This document shows, piece by piece, positions 45,190-55,715 of a stretch of 64,000 nt of DNA. Made by a program: the position numbers and the translations under genes. Below the pieces are notes generated by a model. The model searched no databases and was not told the origin of the DNA. It saw only the letters and a list, made by a program, of their open reading frames with translations. This stretch comes from Haplomitrium mnioides (taxonomy: Eukaryota > Marchantiophyta > Haplomitriopsida > Calobryales): contig JBNGIS010000002.1 of assembly GCA_049999725.1 (NCBI GenBank), forward strand, positions 353,789 through 417,788, read 5' to 3'. Each line of letters begins with the position of its first letter. Position 1 is the stretch's first letter.

Positions 45190-46072
45190 AAAACACCCAA
45201 CCGACAGTGAGTTGAGACATCTCCTTGGAATTGAGGTGGTATAAACAAAGCATGGAATATGGATGATCAAGAGGCAGTATTCCTTGGATATGCTTGCCAA
45301 ATACACCATGACAGGTTGCAAGCTGATTGCAACTCCCTTAAATCATAATACAAAACTGATCAATCATGAAGGAGAGTTGATTGAGCATCCAACAAGGTCA
45401 TGCAGATGGCAGACAACCTGAATTACATCACTATCACCAACCCAGATCTGAGTTATGATGTAGGTCTCATAAGTCAGTTTATACATGTACCAAGGAAGCA
45501 ACATTTGGATGCAGTACGCAGAATTTTTTGGTGCCTAAAAGCTACAATTCAGTACGGGCTGTTTTATGACAGCAACAATGAATTTCAGCTTGCTGGTTTC
45601 ACATATGTAGATTGGGCAGGCAGTGCCAGTGATAAGAGGTCCACTAGTGGGTTTGTAGTTTCATTTGGAGGTGCTGGAATTGTTTGGAGCAGCAAAAAAA
45701 AAAAAAAAAAAAACTTACAATTGCTTTATCAAGTACGGAGGCTGAATATAGGGGGCAGCCATTGCCACCTATGGTAATGTGGTTATTGAAGTTGTTGCAT
45801 GATATGGATGTGAGAGTAGAGGAACTAGTGACGGTTCATTGCAACATCAATAGTATTCAATTGGCTAACAATCATGCTATTCATGCACGTTCAAAGCACA
45901 TTGAGGTGCACTACCATTTTGTGAGAAAGAAGGTGTTGGAAAGGGTGATTGATTTGTTGTACATCAACACTGAGGGGCAGGTTGCTAATATTTTTACGAA
46001 GGCATTGGGAGTCAAAAAGTTGCAAAAATTCAGGAGGCAACTTGGTGTACTAGTGTTGAGCTCAAGGCGGAG
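45190..46072 (+). pseudogene. Ty1/copia 3' fragment (end of RT and RNase H)
   Basis: Starts within RT (LRHLLGIEVV near 45210) and runs through KRQYSLDMLAKYTMTGCKL, the RNase H region DWAGSASDKRSTSGFVVSFG, and HARSKHIEVHYHFVRKKVLE to KALGVKKLQKFRRQLGV. It is the same family as the copia at 33045-39160 but has Gln (CAG and CAA) where that element has TAG stops. A 20-A run at 45694-45713 replaces a Lys-Lys-Gln segment and shifts the frame. The 5' part of the element is missing. Confidence 0.88.
45694..45713. repeat. Homopolymer A20 inside the copia fragment
   Basis: Twenty consecutive A where the related copia reads AGCAAGAAGCAACC. It shifts the RNase H frame. Confidence 0.95.
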
Positions 46073-46289
46073 TATTAAGTTGTTGAGCTCTGATAGGCTG
46101 TCAGGCTGATCTAGCATTCCGGTTAGTTTATTTAGGGTAAGTATTAGATGTGGGGTAGATTGGAGTTGTGTGTGTGCACTCCTCCCTTTTTGTAAAATTG
46201 CAGCCATTTCGTGTCACTTGAATATACAACACTTACTCCATCTTGTGGTGTATATGATTTCATGATTTGTGAGTAGTGTGTTTTGACAC
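46073..46289 (+). repeat. Probable 3' LTR of the copia fragment
   Basis: Follows the purine tract AAGGCGGAG and begins TATTAAGTTGTTGAGCTC, resembling the TATTGAGATTTCGAGCTC start of the intact copia LTR. The right end is set tentatively at GTTTTGACA by length. Confidence 0.55.
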
Positions 46290-46770
46290 TTTTCTTATCT
46301 ATGATTATTCTTTCCTATGCGATTCTCTTCATCAAATACTTTTGCATAAGAAGGAGGTATAGATTCATATCACCTCTCACCTCCAACGATTAATATTTGC
46401 AGTATACTTTAATTGATGACTGATATGCTCAAACAAGATTCAACAACATGTTGAATAGGTTGGTGTAGATACTTTTTGCATTCCTATTCTTTATGCCTCG
46501 AACAATGCTCATAAGGCTTGCAACTTATTTTGCATTCGTATCAAAGTCGATGTGAGGTTGGGCTGATGAGTCGGTTGTTGTAGAGATTTTTTGCATTACT
46601 ATTTTTCATAGCTATAGGGAGTGCCTATAGGCCTTTTTGCATGTTCTGCATTTGACAATTTCTCTTGGAAGAGGTAGAAAGTAGGTGTATGACAAATGAC
46701 CAATACAATAGAGCTTCCACAACCATTCACACCGTAGAAGGATGCATGCCACTCACATTCCCATTCCAAT
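46290..46770. other. Spacer, no recognised feature
   Basis: AT-rich; no motif supported on either strand. Confidence 0.4.
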
Positions 46771-47103
46771 GGGCATGGATAGTCAATTGGTCATGATCAA
46801 TTGGTGATGCCTAGCCGTTGGCCAACACTGAAAATAATAACACATTGAAATTTTACTTGGAGCAAGAGATTGCATCTGCCTCCATTTGAATTTCATATGC
46901 CATCACTTGCAATACCTCCACTTGCCACTTCCATCACAACCTTTGCCTCTCCACAGCCCTCTTCTCCATCCATGGCTTCCAAAAGAAATCAAAGCTCCTA
47001 AACCTTGTCCTCATTTACCAACCAAGAGATCAGACCAAAAGTCACAATTTGAAGATGCAAGACTTGAAACAAAATAGTTTGACACTTTGCAGCTCAAAGA
47101 ATG
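46771..47103. repeat. Segment duplicated at 43403-43694
   Basis: The longer of the two copies, 333 bp including about 41 bp (CTCTCCACAGCCCTCTTCTC region, near 46946-46988) absent from the other. No coding motif recognised. Confidence 0.75.
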
Positions 47104-48359
47104 CCTCTTTCTTACATTGCATGTGTCCTTACAATGCAACCCAATTCAAGAAGTGTTGTTCGGGAGGGAAGCAAATTTCATCACTACAAGTTCAGAGCCT
47201 ACAAGTGTACAACAAGTCATTCTAGTTGCAACATAAAGAGGGGCTGGAATTAATGAATGGGATAGGCGTGGTGCTGCCCTAGCTTCCAATGTGTACTTTG
47301 ATGCCAATATTTTAGCTATTCTTGCCAAATTTTTGTAGGCTTTCTTTTGTATGTTGATGCAACACTAGTCGTAGTTCACCGATCACCTTACGCTCAAACT
47401 CAACACCACCCTATACAAATTGAGACTACTGACATTATGGGATGGGTGGTGAGTGAAATTTGTACGTGAAAGCTATTGTGCATTTGCATGAAACAGATCC
47501 CTTGAAGAAGCCCAAGTAGGACATATATGCTTTGTGCACCTCTCAGTAGTGGCTTGGTCCATTGGAGGAAGTCATTCACTCAACCATTGCTGCAACACAA
47601 AGAAAAATCAATTGCACACCTCTTGGTAGTGGCTTAGTCCACCAACAGAAGTTATTTGTAGAAAAATAAACATAGCTACTTCTGCATCTCAAAGAAAAAT
47701 TAACTTTGTCAACGAAAATCCTCTAAAATGTTTCTAGTGACATGGTTGTGCATGGTGGAAATTTTTTTGAGTTGTGCACAGTGGCAATTTTTAAGGCGCT
47801 CCAATAGGATTGTCCATAGAAAACTTGCATCTCAATGAGAATGTATTTGCAGTTTATGCTAATAGCATTATGTTATCGTTTTGGCATTTGCATTTGTATG
47901 GTAGCGTTGTTGTCATTGTGGAAGCAAAGGGTGTGAGAATGGCAACATGTTTTCATGCTCCAAAGTTGCCAATCATAGAATTACTTACATTTTTCTTTCT
48001 TTCAACGGTTAACAACCGCTACTTTGAACTAGGAACCGCTACTGAGTTCTTGTTTCACTTGGTAGTCAAAAACTTTTTTTCTGGTGATTTGGCATTAAAA
48101 ACATCAAACTTACATTTGAAATCTTCTTTTCGAAAAGAAAATCATTTTTGATAAACCAAAAAATGCATATTTTACATTGAGATTATATTTCAAACATTTT
48201 TTTGTAGAAAATACCTTACAAAACAAGCATTTTGGTTATTCAAATATTTTATAAAAACTTCACATTATTGTGAATAAACTAAATTCATCAAAAATAAAAT
48301 AAAACATATATCTTTTGGTGGAAAAAAATTACAGGAAAACGTAAATGTCCAGTCGAATA
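47104..48359. other. Spacer, no recognised gene
   Basis: A 113-codon plus frame (47810-48151; ENLHLNENVFAVYANSIML) has no known motif. The last part (48150-48350) is AT-rich. Confidence 0.4.
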
Positions 48360-48720
48360 AGGACTTTGAACCTGACCTTGAGCATTGTAGCTAATAAATC
48401 CTATGCAAGCATAGACTCCAAACTAGAACCGTAAAGCCTATGCACGCATAGACTCCAAACAAGAATCCTAAATCCTATCCGTGCTTAGACTCTGAACAAG
48501 AAGAATGAAGCTATGCACACATGGACTTTGGACTAGAACCCAAGAGCTACTGCAAGCCAAGAATCTAAACAAGAAACCTACATCCTATGCAAGCATAGAC
48601 ATTGAACAAGAACCCTTTGGCTTATGGGTGAAGGGACTCTGAACAATAACCTGAGAGCTTATACACGCAGGGAATCCGAACAAGAACTAGATAGCCTTAA
48701 TGCGCAAAGACTCCAAATCA
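48360..48720. repeat. Minisatellite beyond the 3' end of the ParB/methyltransferase gene (unit about 37 bp)
   Basis: About nine repeats of the pattern CCTATGCACGCATAGACTC followed by CAAACAAGAACCCTAAAG. The first half is the palindromic TATGC-GCATA core also seen in the array at 5640-6400, while the second half differs. It lies about 190 bp beyond the gene stop at 48912, at the outer end of the gene pair. Confidence 0.75.
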
Positions 48721-48911
48721 TCTTTAGATTTGCAATTAACTTCAAACCATTCTTAGATTATCGTATGAGTCAAACTATTCTTAAGCCCACCAAACTAATT
48801 CGTGATGAAAATACTTGAAATAGATTGAGAGAGCAACAAGATGAAACTTTGGTAAATAAAAATTTGGAAAACATAAAATTTATCAATAATACAAATTCTT
48901 CAAACAGATCC

Positions 48912-49921
48912 TTAGACTCTATCCTCTTCAAGAGGAATTGTCTCATCTAAATCTACATGTCGAGCATCTGTAGCCGCTAGAGAATCCCGTCGAGACTTTC
49001 CAGTTCCCGATATTACAGCAGAGTCACAAGAAGCACCTGCACTACTAAGAGGAACAGGTTCCTTATGGTATGCAAAAACTATCTGTGACTAAGTCATATC
49101 AGATGGCAAGGAAGCCATCTCCAAAACCCTTTCAGGAATATAAATAGACTGACGTCTATCATATTCCACGGCGATGCAGTTTCGCATAAGCCTTGAAGCA
49201 CAAACAAGGCATGTGCCAGACCCAAAGCAAAGACCAAGGATTCAATCTTACTCTATTGATAAATAGTCAATAAAAAATTTGTAGAGAGCTTGTGGCTTCT
49301 GATAAACATTCACAAAAGCATCGTCTCTTTGATGTTTAAGTTTTGCCGAAACTGTAGGGCAACTAAAAACACTTCGCATAATCAACCGAGGAAGTCCGGT
49401 TGTAGAAGAAGGCTGCAAATTAAAGAGGCACAAGCTCCTCTTTCCTTCCTTAGTCCAGTAACCCATCGTCCAATACTCGTGAGCATGTGCAATTTTGGGA
49501 CCACCAGAATGATGAATATTGTTTTTTTCCTTGCAATATCGATTGCACAACAGACTTTAGAAAGGGCATCATCGACGATGCCAAATTGTTGCGAAGAATG
49601 AATGATCACAAAAGACAAAAACTCTGAAGTTGCAACTACCACAAAAGATGATACCATATCAAAAATATCATCTTTTGAAAAAGGTTCTGAATCATCATGC
49701 TTGCATTCCTTAAGGTTGTACCTGTAAGGAATATTAGCAATAGCTAAAGCAAAACACCTAGGTTTCACAAGGCCCTTCATTTGCCGAGCGTTAGCCTCCT
49801 CGTGGATTTGATAAAAAGCCATGTTGAGACCATCCACATACGACATTAAGTCATCTTCCTCGTCTCTCACAACTCCTTCAGTTGTGAGAGATACAACACC
49901 ACTTTGTGTCGTGCTTTCCAC
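48912..49921 (-). pseudogene. DNA methyltransferase domain (motif IV then motif I order)
   Basis: In frame 49921-49382, CFALAIANIPYRYNL (about 49745-49715) is the catalytic motif IV; copy 1 reads ADISYSYNL, so the ancestral form was probably D-I-P-Y, a variant of the DPPY box of N6-adenine/N4-cytosine enzymes. HDDSEPFSKDDIFDMV and SFVIIHSSQQF follow. After a frameshift, 49550-49248 gives GGPKIAHAHEYWTMGYWTKE and YQKPQALYKFFIDYLS. The SAM-binding motif I, LGLCFGSGTCLVCASRL, then NCIAVEYDRRQ, comes last (about 49242-49160). Motif IV before motif I is the beta-class order. Two stops separate the KP segment from motif I. Target base and site are unknown. Confidence 0.75.
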
Positions 49922-50089
49922 TCGTTAGCCTTTTGGTAGTGGAGAAGAAAAGCAGGAGATTAAGAGACCAATGTGGGAGGCTGGTCTTGATCTTCAGGGG
50001 CTTCCTCGACCCCATATTTTTTCCTTCCTTTCGCAGCTACTGTTAGTTTCTTTGCTAGATGCCATTTAAATGTTTTGTCCTCCTGCACA

Positions 50090-50770
50090 AAAATCGAATT
50101 GAAAACATTAAAGAGTGATAAAAACATTTTAAGGTAGAGAATATAAAACATTTTAGGGTCCATGCGCGCATGGAAATCAAAGTCCATACGCATACAGACT
50201 TCGTAATCCAAGCGCTTAGACTTCAAAGTCCATGTTTGCGTAGACTTTGATGTCTACACGCGCATCAACTTTCAAGTCCATGCGCGTATGGACTTCGAAG
50301 TCTTAGCGCTTGGATTATAAAGTCCATGCGCGTATGGACTTTGATGTCCATGCTCGTTTGGACTTTGATGTCCATGCGCGTTTGGACTTCAAAACCTATG
50401 CTAGCATGGACTTCGAAGTCCAAGTGCTCTTGAACAGCAAAGTCCATGCTCGCATGGACTTCGAAGTCAATATGCGTAGGGACTTGAAAGTCGATGTGTG
50501 TTTGGACGTCAAAGTCCATGCGCACATGGACTTGAAAGTCAATTTGCGTTTGGAATTCGAAGTCCATGTGGGCATGGACATCTAAGTCCATGCTTACATG
50601 GACTTCGAAGTCCAAACGCGCGTAAACATCAAAGTCCATGCCAACATAGACTTGGAAGTCTAAGCAAGGTTAGACATCGAAGTCCATGCGCACATAGACT
50701 TTGATCTCCATGCAAGCATGGACCATAAACATTTAAAGTATAACACAAATTTACAAAATATTCAATGCAA
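50090..50770 (-). other. Intron of the ParB/methyltransferase gene carrying the 24-bp palindromic array
   Basis: Between the conserved post-ParB exon (ends about 50770) and the linker exon that reads EDKTFKWHLAKKLTVAAKGR (about 50090). The matching intron in copy 1 (580-995) also holds the array, showing positional conservation. Confidence 0.6.
50155..50735. repeat. Self-complementary 24-bp minisatellite
   Basis: About 24 units. The consensus is the 18-bp perfect palindrome GTCCATGCGCGCATGGAC followed by the 6-bp palindrome TTCGAA, so the array is its own reverse complement. Most units are 24 bp, a few 22. Because 24 is a multiple of three and the unit is palindromic, both strands stay open and encode the same octapeptide repeat, M-D-F-E-V-H-A-R. 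The long frames at 50265-50639 minus and 50310-50585 plus are this array, not genes. Confidence 0.93.
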
Positions 50771-51129
50771 GTTCAAATAAATAAATGTAAGTCCAAAGAA
50801 AGGAGTTACCAGAAGCTTTTTGAAGCTTGAATAAAAGGAGGCTATCTTTGATTCTTTAGTATGAAGAGGGTACTCTTCTCTTTCCTCTTCTAACGAATTG
50901 CAATAAACCTCTGAACAAAAACTCTTTACCATTATAGCCAAAAATTTGTGTCTCTCTGTTCTTCGAGACATCTCATCCATTGAAAGCTCTCCGGCTTCCA
51001 CCCGCTTCAAAACAGAAATCTTTACTTCACTTGGAAGACCTTGAAGTGACTTCCAAGGCGTCCACTTCATATCCTCCATCTTGAGAGATCCTTTGACCTT
51101 TGGCTTCTGGCTTTTCACTCACAATATTC

Positions 51130-51720
51130 TTCTCCCACATTGAAAAAATGCTATGTTGTAAATCCCAGAGCTCTCCACTTCTGAATGCTAGCTGGAACCA
51201 GTTGTCTTGAGAAGTCACGGTCTTCTCAAGTGTGGACTTTGGTTTGATCTCGAGGGTTTTCAGCACTAGCTCCCTTTTCAATTTGTGGGATGAAACCATC
51301 CCACTCTCCACAAATCGTTGATGTGAATACTCAAACTTTTGAATAGATGTCATCTCGAGCCTGTACCTTTGGTCGTAATTGTCATCGGTTGCAAAAATAT
51401 GGGCCTCTGTTGGTGTGAAACCCACGTACATGTAACAATTGTAGAGCGACAACAAGATTCTTTGCCCGATATTTTGTAGTGAGTAGTTGCCTTGCTGCAG
51501 CACTGTGATTGCCTCCGGCAATCTCGTAACAATATTTGTCAAGGTTCATGATGTCAAACTCTGACTTGTCCTTGAGACAAAACTTTGGGTCTACAACCAC
51601 GATGAAAAAAGAATGCGCGTACTTATTTGTGAGCATTCTTTGCGTAAGAATCTCTACAAAATCCTCATTTAATCTTCGAATTTGGAATAAACCCCAGTTG
51701 TCTATTCCAAGTTTAGGCAT
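51130..51720 (-). pseudogene. ParB/sulfiredoxin-like domain
   Basis: Frame 51720-51382 reads IRRLNEDFVEILTQRMLTN, AHSFFIVVVDPKF and YCYEIAGGNHSAAARQLLTT. The layout (N-E-x-V---L---M-x-N, then I-V-V, then GGNH-S-A-A-A) matches ParB/Srx domains, where the DGNHR-type box lies in the nucleotide-binding site. Frame 51542-51027 continues with YMYVGFTPTEAHIFATDDNY, the usual segment after the box, and then TSIQKFEYSHQRFVESGMV and TVTSQDNWFQLAF. A frameshift lies near 51450. DNA binding or nuclease activity is inferred from the fold only. Confidence 0.65.
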
Positions 51721-52369
51721 ATTTAAGTTTTCAAGCCGTATTGTGATGGTCTCCTCACGAACTCTACAGTGCTAGATTGTAGACTCCTTTATCTTGTTTT
51801 TGTCTTCCTCAAACATTGTTTGAGGATCCACCTACTATATTTCCTGAAAAGTACGCAACCCATTATGGGGTTGCTTTTTTTCTCTTGGCGTTGGAGCCTG
51901 AACTAGCTGAGGCTTATGCTCCTACTCTTGCCTCGAGCTGCTTGGTAATGAAGACGAGGGGGCAGACAAAGTAGATTTCACTTGAGATTCTGAGGGGGCT
52001 AGCTCCTCTTCAACAACCGATGCTAGTGCGGGTTTTTGCTTCTTTGCTATCGGTTTTTTTTCTTCTGAGCCTCAATTGGCTCCGGCTCCTTTCTTGTCTT
52101 CTGAGAAAAAGTCCCTGTAGCGTGAATTGAGAATGTTGCCGCATTCGGATGTGGCACAAGTTGTTGAATATTAACGCCCTCATTGGGTTTTAGAATTTTA
52201 ATTTGTATTGCGAGCCTGATGAAGTCCTGCTCGATTCGCTTTGCGTCATTGTACAAATCAACAAAATTGACCAAATACTGAGTGAGCTGGAAAAAAAAAG
52301 AAAGAAAACAATTTGGCATTAGTGAAAATGTGGGAGTGACATTCGGAAAGCACAAGAACTTAAGAAAAA

Positions 52370-52625
52370 CACAAGTGTACGTAAGGACTCTGAAAACCAT
52401 GCATGTTTGGATTCTGAAGTCTAGGTGCGTATGGACTCTGAGAGTCCATGCCCACATGGACTTCAGAGTCTAGGCGAACGTGAACTCTTAAGTTCCTAAG
52501 CACGAGGACTCTAAAGTCCATGCACGCATGGACTTCAAAGTAAATCCGCACAGAGACTTCAAAATCCATGTGCGCATGGACTCTCAAGTCAATGCACGTA
52601 GGGCTACTCAAGTCTAGGCGCTCAA
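52370..52625. repeat. Intronic minisatellite in the ParB/methyltransferase gene (first intron)
   Basis: About ten degenerate units of the pattern AGTCCATGCACGCATGGAC with TTCAAAG or TCTGAG spacers, period about 24 bp. Same core as the 50155-50735 array but less regular. Confidence 0.8.
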
Positions 52626-53049
52626 AGATATCATAGGAGTTACAAATAAGCAAGGAAAAAGGATTAAGAAAATAGATTTTGGAACTCACCTTTCTATCTT
52701 CCCTTGACGTTTGAAGATTTGCAGCAAATACATCTCTCTCCTTGTACTCTGAAAAATAAAATTGCTTGCGATTTGCACTATAAAGCGTAATTAAGTCTTG
52801 GACCTACACAAGTAGCTCAATGTTGGCTTTCTTTCCTTCCCGGATCATTGTAATTTGAACCATTAGACCCAAATTGAATTTTTCACCTTCACCTGCAAAA
52901 AAGTAAAGATGGTGATCTGAGTCTCTCAACAAACAATAGTTTATGAGCCATTTCCACTAAAGTCTTGCAAGCTCTAGAGCTTTGACAACATCCGAATACC
53001 TATATGGCTTCGGTTTGGCAGGGCCGAAAACAATTTCTTAAGAGGCCAT

Positions 53050-53477
53050 TGTCAAGATAGAAAAAAATATGTTTTTGGAAGTGAAAAATGTATTGAACAA
53101 AAGTTCAAAAATCACTAAGCATTGGAAATGGCAAAAAACTGAGAAAATGAAAAAAAAATTAATTAGAAAACGAAAACCAAAAATTAAACTCGCAACAATG
53201 GAAAGAAACTGTCCATTAGCGTTTATTTTACAAGTGAATTTCAAAAAACGCTTCTTCCCGCCAAAAATTAATTCGCAGAGCTCTTGACACATAGGTTTGC
53301 TTGGTGTAAAAAAAAAGTTAGTATATAAAGAATTGCTCATTTTCTTTCCAAAAAGCTTTGAATTTTATCATTTTGCAAAAAAAACAACAAACTGCATCTT
53401 TTGATAGTGCTATAAGAGTTTCACAATATTTGTTAAAATAGTTTCTTGAAATAACTTAGTTTTTGTGAGTCTTTTCA
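53050..53477. promoter_or_regulatory. Shared divergent promoter region
   Basis: 428 bp between the ATG of the minus-strand ParB/methyltransferase gene and the ATG of the plus-strand DUF7869-like gene. TATATAAA at 53322-53329 lies about 150 bp before the plus-strand ATG and is a plausible TATA box for it. No equally clear box was found for the minus strand. The short frames inside (53069-53287 plus, 53038-53340 minus) are Lys/Phe-rich AT artefacts. Confidence 0.5.
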
Positions 53478-53684
53478 ATGGCTGGAGATCTTAAAGGCAA
53501 GAAGAGATTATAAGTTCAAGATTCATCTTCACAAAAGAGTGCTACTTTTGACAAGCAGTTTGAGATTCAGTCAAATGCCAATTTTTGGGAGTTAAGCAAT
53601 GCAGTAACAAAAGCGTCAAGTGTGATGGCGAGTATATTGGGAAAAAAAATGACTTCTGTTGAATTAGATTGTTCCGTGAAGAAA

Positions 53685-53864
53685 GATCGAGAAGGTGAAC
53701 TCCATACATGCATAGGATCAGGGATTCAACCCTGTGCGCGTATTGGGTCAAGGAGTGAATCCAATGCACGCATAAGATTAACGACTCAACATTTTGCGTG
53801 CAAAGGATCAAAGAGTGAACTCAGTGCTCGCAAAGATCTAAGGAAACAATCTTTGTCTAGCAAA
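53685..53864 (+). repeat. In-frame 30-bp coding minisatellite (decapeptide repeat)
   Basis: Six consecutive 30-bp units, at 53685, 53715, 53745, 53775, 53805 and 53835. Each encodes ten residues, e.g. GSGIQPCARI, GSRSESNARI and GSKSELSARK. The DNA unit contains the TGCGCGCA-type core found in the intron arrays (CTGTGCGCGTATT, AATGCACGCATA), here kept in the coding frame. Confidence 0.88.
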
Positions 53865-54479
53865 AGATCTTTGTTACCCATTAAGCGGTCAAAGTTGAAT
53901 CTTTCTTCAAGGTATTCCAAAATGTATGAAAAAAGGCTCAACAAAGAGATTTCAAATGATTGTAGAACTTTCTTCATCCACATCTGAAGGAGACGTCAAT
54001 ATTCATGATCAAAGTGTGTCTTTTTAGAACATAAATAGTATACAATCTCTGGACAGCTTTAATTTTGGGGATGAGCCACTCTCCGCGATAGCACCACTCA
54101 AACAATGAGTGATTTCTTTTCAAGTTGCACATCGCAAAGAGATTGGGACATCTGAAACAAATCGAATTCTTTTGGAGGAGTCTTCAGACGATAGTTTAGA
54201 AAACAATTCTGGCAAAGAGTCTCAATCAATCAACATTTCTTTGGAATTGTCGCCAATGGCACCAATTTTATTGCAAAAAGCATTTTTTCTATTGGAGATA
54301 TTGATCAAGATTCGGTTTTGGAATGGTACAGTTTGTTTCATCACATCACAAAACATTGGAGAACTTATTTTCCAAATGTTAAAATTCCAAAACGCAATAG
54401 ATTTGTTGTTTGAGAAACATGCAAAGAAATAAAATATTTGTGAGAAAAATCTATCTTGGAGTTTGACAAAGGTAACAAA

Positions 54480-54960
54480 CTTTCTTCTCTTTTGACATCT
54501 TTGGCTAATCCATCGTTTTTTTTTCTAGACTCAAAGCTTAGTTCTTGAGATGTTCTTGAATTTTTTTTTTTGTGATTCACAAATCCTATGCGCGCATAAG
54601 ATTTGTTCTTGATTCTTTTAAAACCAGTCGCAACAACATTCATAATAAGCCATGATATTGGTGTTGTTGCATTGGTCATATGCGTGCAAATGATCTATTA
54701 TTACCTCCACTCATCCTAAACGCTCAGAGGATGTGATCTTGTAACCTTTTTTGTGAATCTTGTTTTTTTTCTTTCCTAAATAGATTTTCCTTTTTTCAAA
54801 TTGCATAAAGTTTCTTTTTTTATCTTTGACAAAGTATTTTGTTTCAATAATTTCAAACATTTTTCTAAGATGCCTTGAATATTATTTACACCAAAGGTTG
54901 TGTTTTGAAGCTACAAGTATCGACATATGTTTTACTAAACTAGTTTGATGTCATTCTTGT
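54480..54960. other. Intron of the DUF7869-like gene with remnant cores
   Basis: Very T-rich; contains CCTATGCGCGCATAAG (about 54588) and CATATGCGTGCAAATG (about 54680), single remnants of the array core. Boundaries are inferred from where similarity to copy 1 coding sequence stops and resumes. Confidence 0.5.
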
Positions 54961-55029
54961 TTTAGATTGATGTAGTCAAATATAATTGCTAATTGTTTCT
55001 TCATCATGACCAACAAATGAAATAAAGAT

Positions 55030-55715
55030 CAAAACTTCCAAACCATTGAAGAAAATGTTATGCCTATGGTTAAAAGTACTTGGAAATTGTCATTGATGGA
55101 ATGGATCAAAAGAAAATTGCTATTCCACACTCGCCATCGCCACCAAAAAACATTGATAAAGATTGTTTGGTATGTGTGCATGTTGTTGGTGCCTTAATAT
55201 TCAATCATGCTCTCTCTTTGAGGGTCTTCTTAATATACAAAAACTTGAGAAGCGATTCCAATTTGACACTTACTATGCTCAACAAAATATTATAAGACTT
55301 TGAAGGCCCGATACCTCCAACTTTGTAACTTCAACTGGACAACACAACACGAGAGAATAAGAATTCTATCCTATTTGGATATCTTAGTCTCCATATTGCC
55401 AAGAATGTTTTTCGAAAAATCAAGATGGGATTTCTCATGGTTGGCTATACTCATGATCAAATTGATCAAATGTTCAGCCGATTCTCGAAACGTTTAAAAC
55501 GTGTCAAAGCTTTCACGATCAACAATCTAAGCGAAGCGCTTCAATTATCATATAATCCTAAACCTCACGTGACTCTTTTGTTGGAAACTTGGGATTTCAA
55601 AATGTTTTTGCAGCAAAGTTCTTCTGTAGTTCAAAGGATACATGATATTACTTTTAATCAACAATTAAATGATTCCAAAGCAAAGATTTGGAGCAAACAG
55701 TTCTTAACAGGTTAA
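55030..55715 (+). pseudogene. DUF7869-like catalytic core
   Basis: One frame with only two stops (55293, 55326) spans VIDGMDQKK (about 55095), PHSPSPPKNIDKDCLVCVHV, LQLDNTTRENKN (about 55330) and VGYTHDQIDQMFSRFSKRLK (about 55440). Asp residues in IDGMDQ, LQLDN and THDQID are candidates for a DDE/D triad. The usual family form is GHTH, so His to Tyr (GYTH) is a change in this copy; copy 1 reads DHTH. No biochemical role is proven for the family. Confidence 0.72.

Larger units (their letters stand above)
48912..53049 (-). pseudogene. ParB-like / beta-class DNA methyltransferase fusion gene, copy 2
   Basis: Minus-strand, multi-exon gene from ATG at 53049 to TAA at 48912-48914. Exon 1 (53049 to about 52690) is uncharacterised. 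Exon 2 is 52290 to about 52040. The ParB-like region is about 51720-51130, with a further conserved region to about 50770. A linker exon lies near 50090-49960. The methyltransferase part is 49921-48912. The introns at 52620-52370 and 50735-50155 are filled with palindromic minisatellites. Stops and several frameshifts mean this copy is not functional. Fused ParB/Srx and methyltransferase domains are familiar in phages and bacteria; I know of no description in land plants. The gene diverges from the DUF7869-like gene at 53478 over a 428-bp spacer, and the same two gene types recur together at 0-5.3 kb, suggesting one mobile unit. Confidence 0.72.

Noticed and set aside
44824-45321. 165-codon minus frame as a zinc-finger gene (KRCKQCG)
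   Set aside because: Only one Cys pair, low-complexity Phe/Leu tract, and it spans the edge of LTR-like copy B.
46771-47103. Interpretation as a third piece of the gypsy LTR
   Set aside because: It has no match in copy A and lies outside the flanking blocks; it matches only the filler-like segment in copy B.
50265-50639. 124-codon minus and 91-codon plus frames with M-D-F-E-V-H repeats
   Set aside because: They are by-products of a palindromic 24-bp minisatellite in an intron; no start context, no domain, and both strands are equally open.
50155-50735. CRISPR-like array
   Set aside because: Repeat units are contiguous without unique spacers, and the sequence is plant nuclear DNA.
53069-53340. 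Lys-rich plus and Phe-rich minus frames in the divergent spacer
   Set aside because: AT-rich composition artefacts in a likely promoter region.
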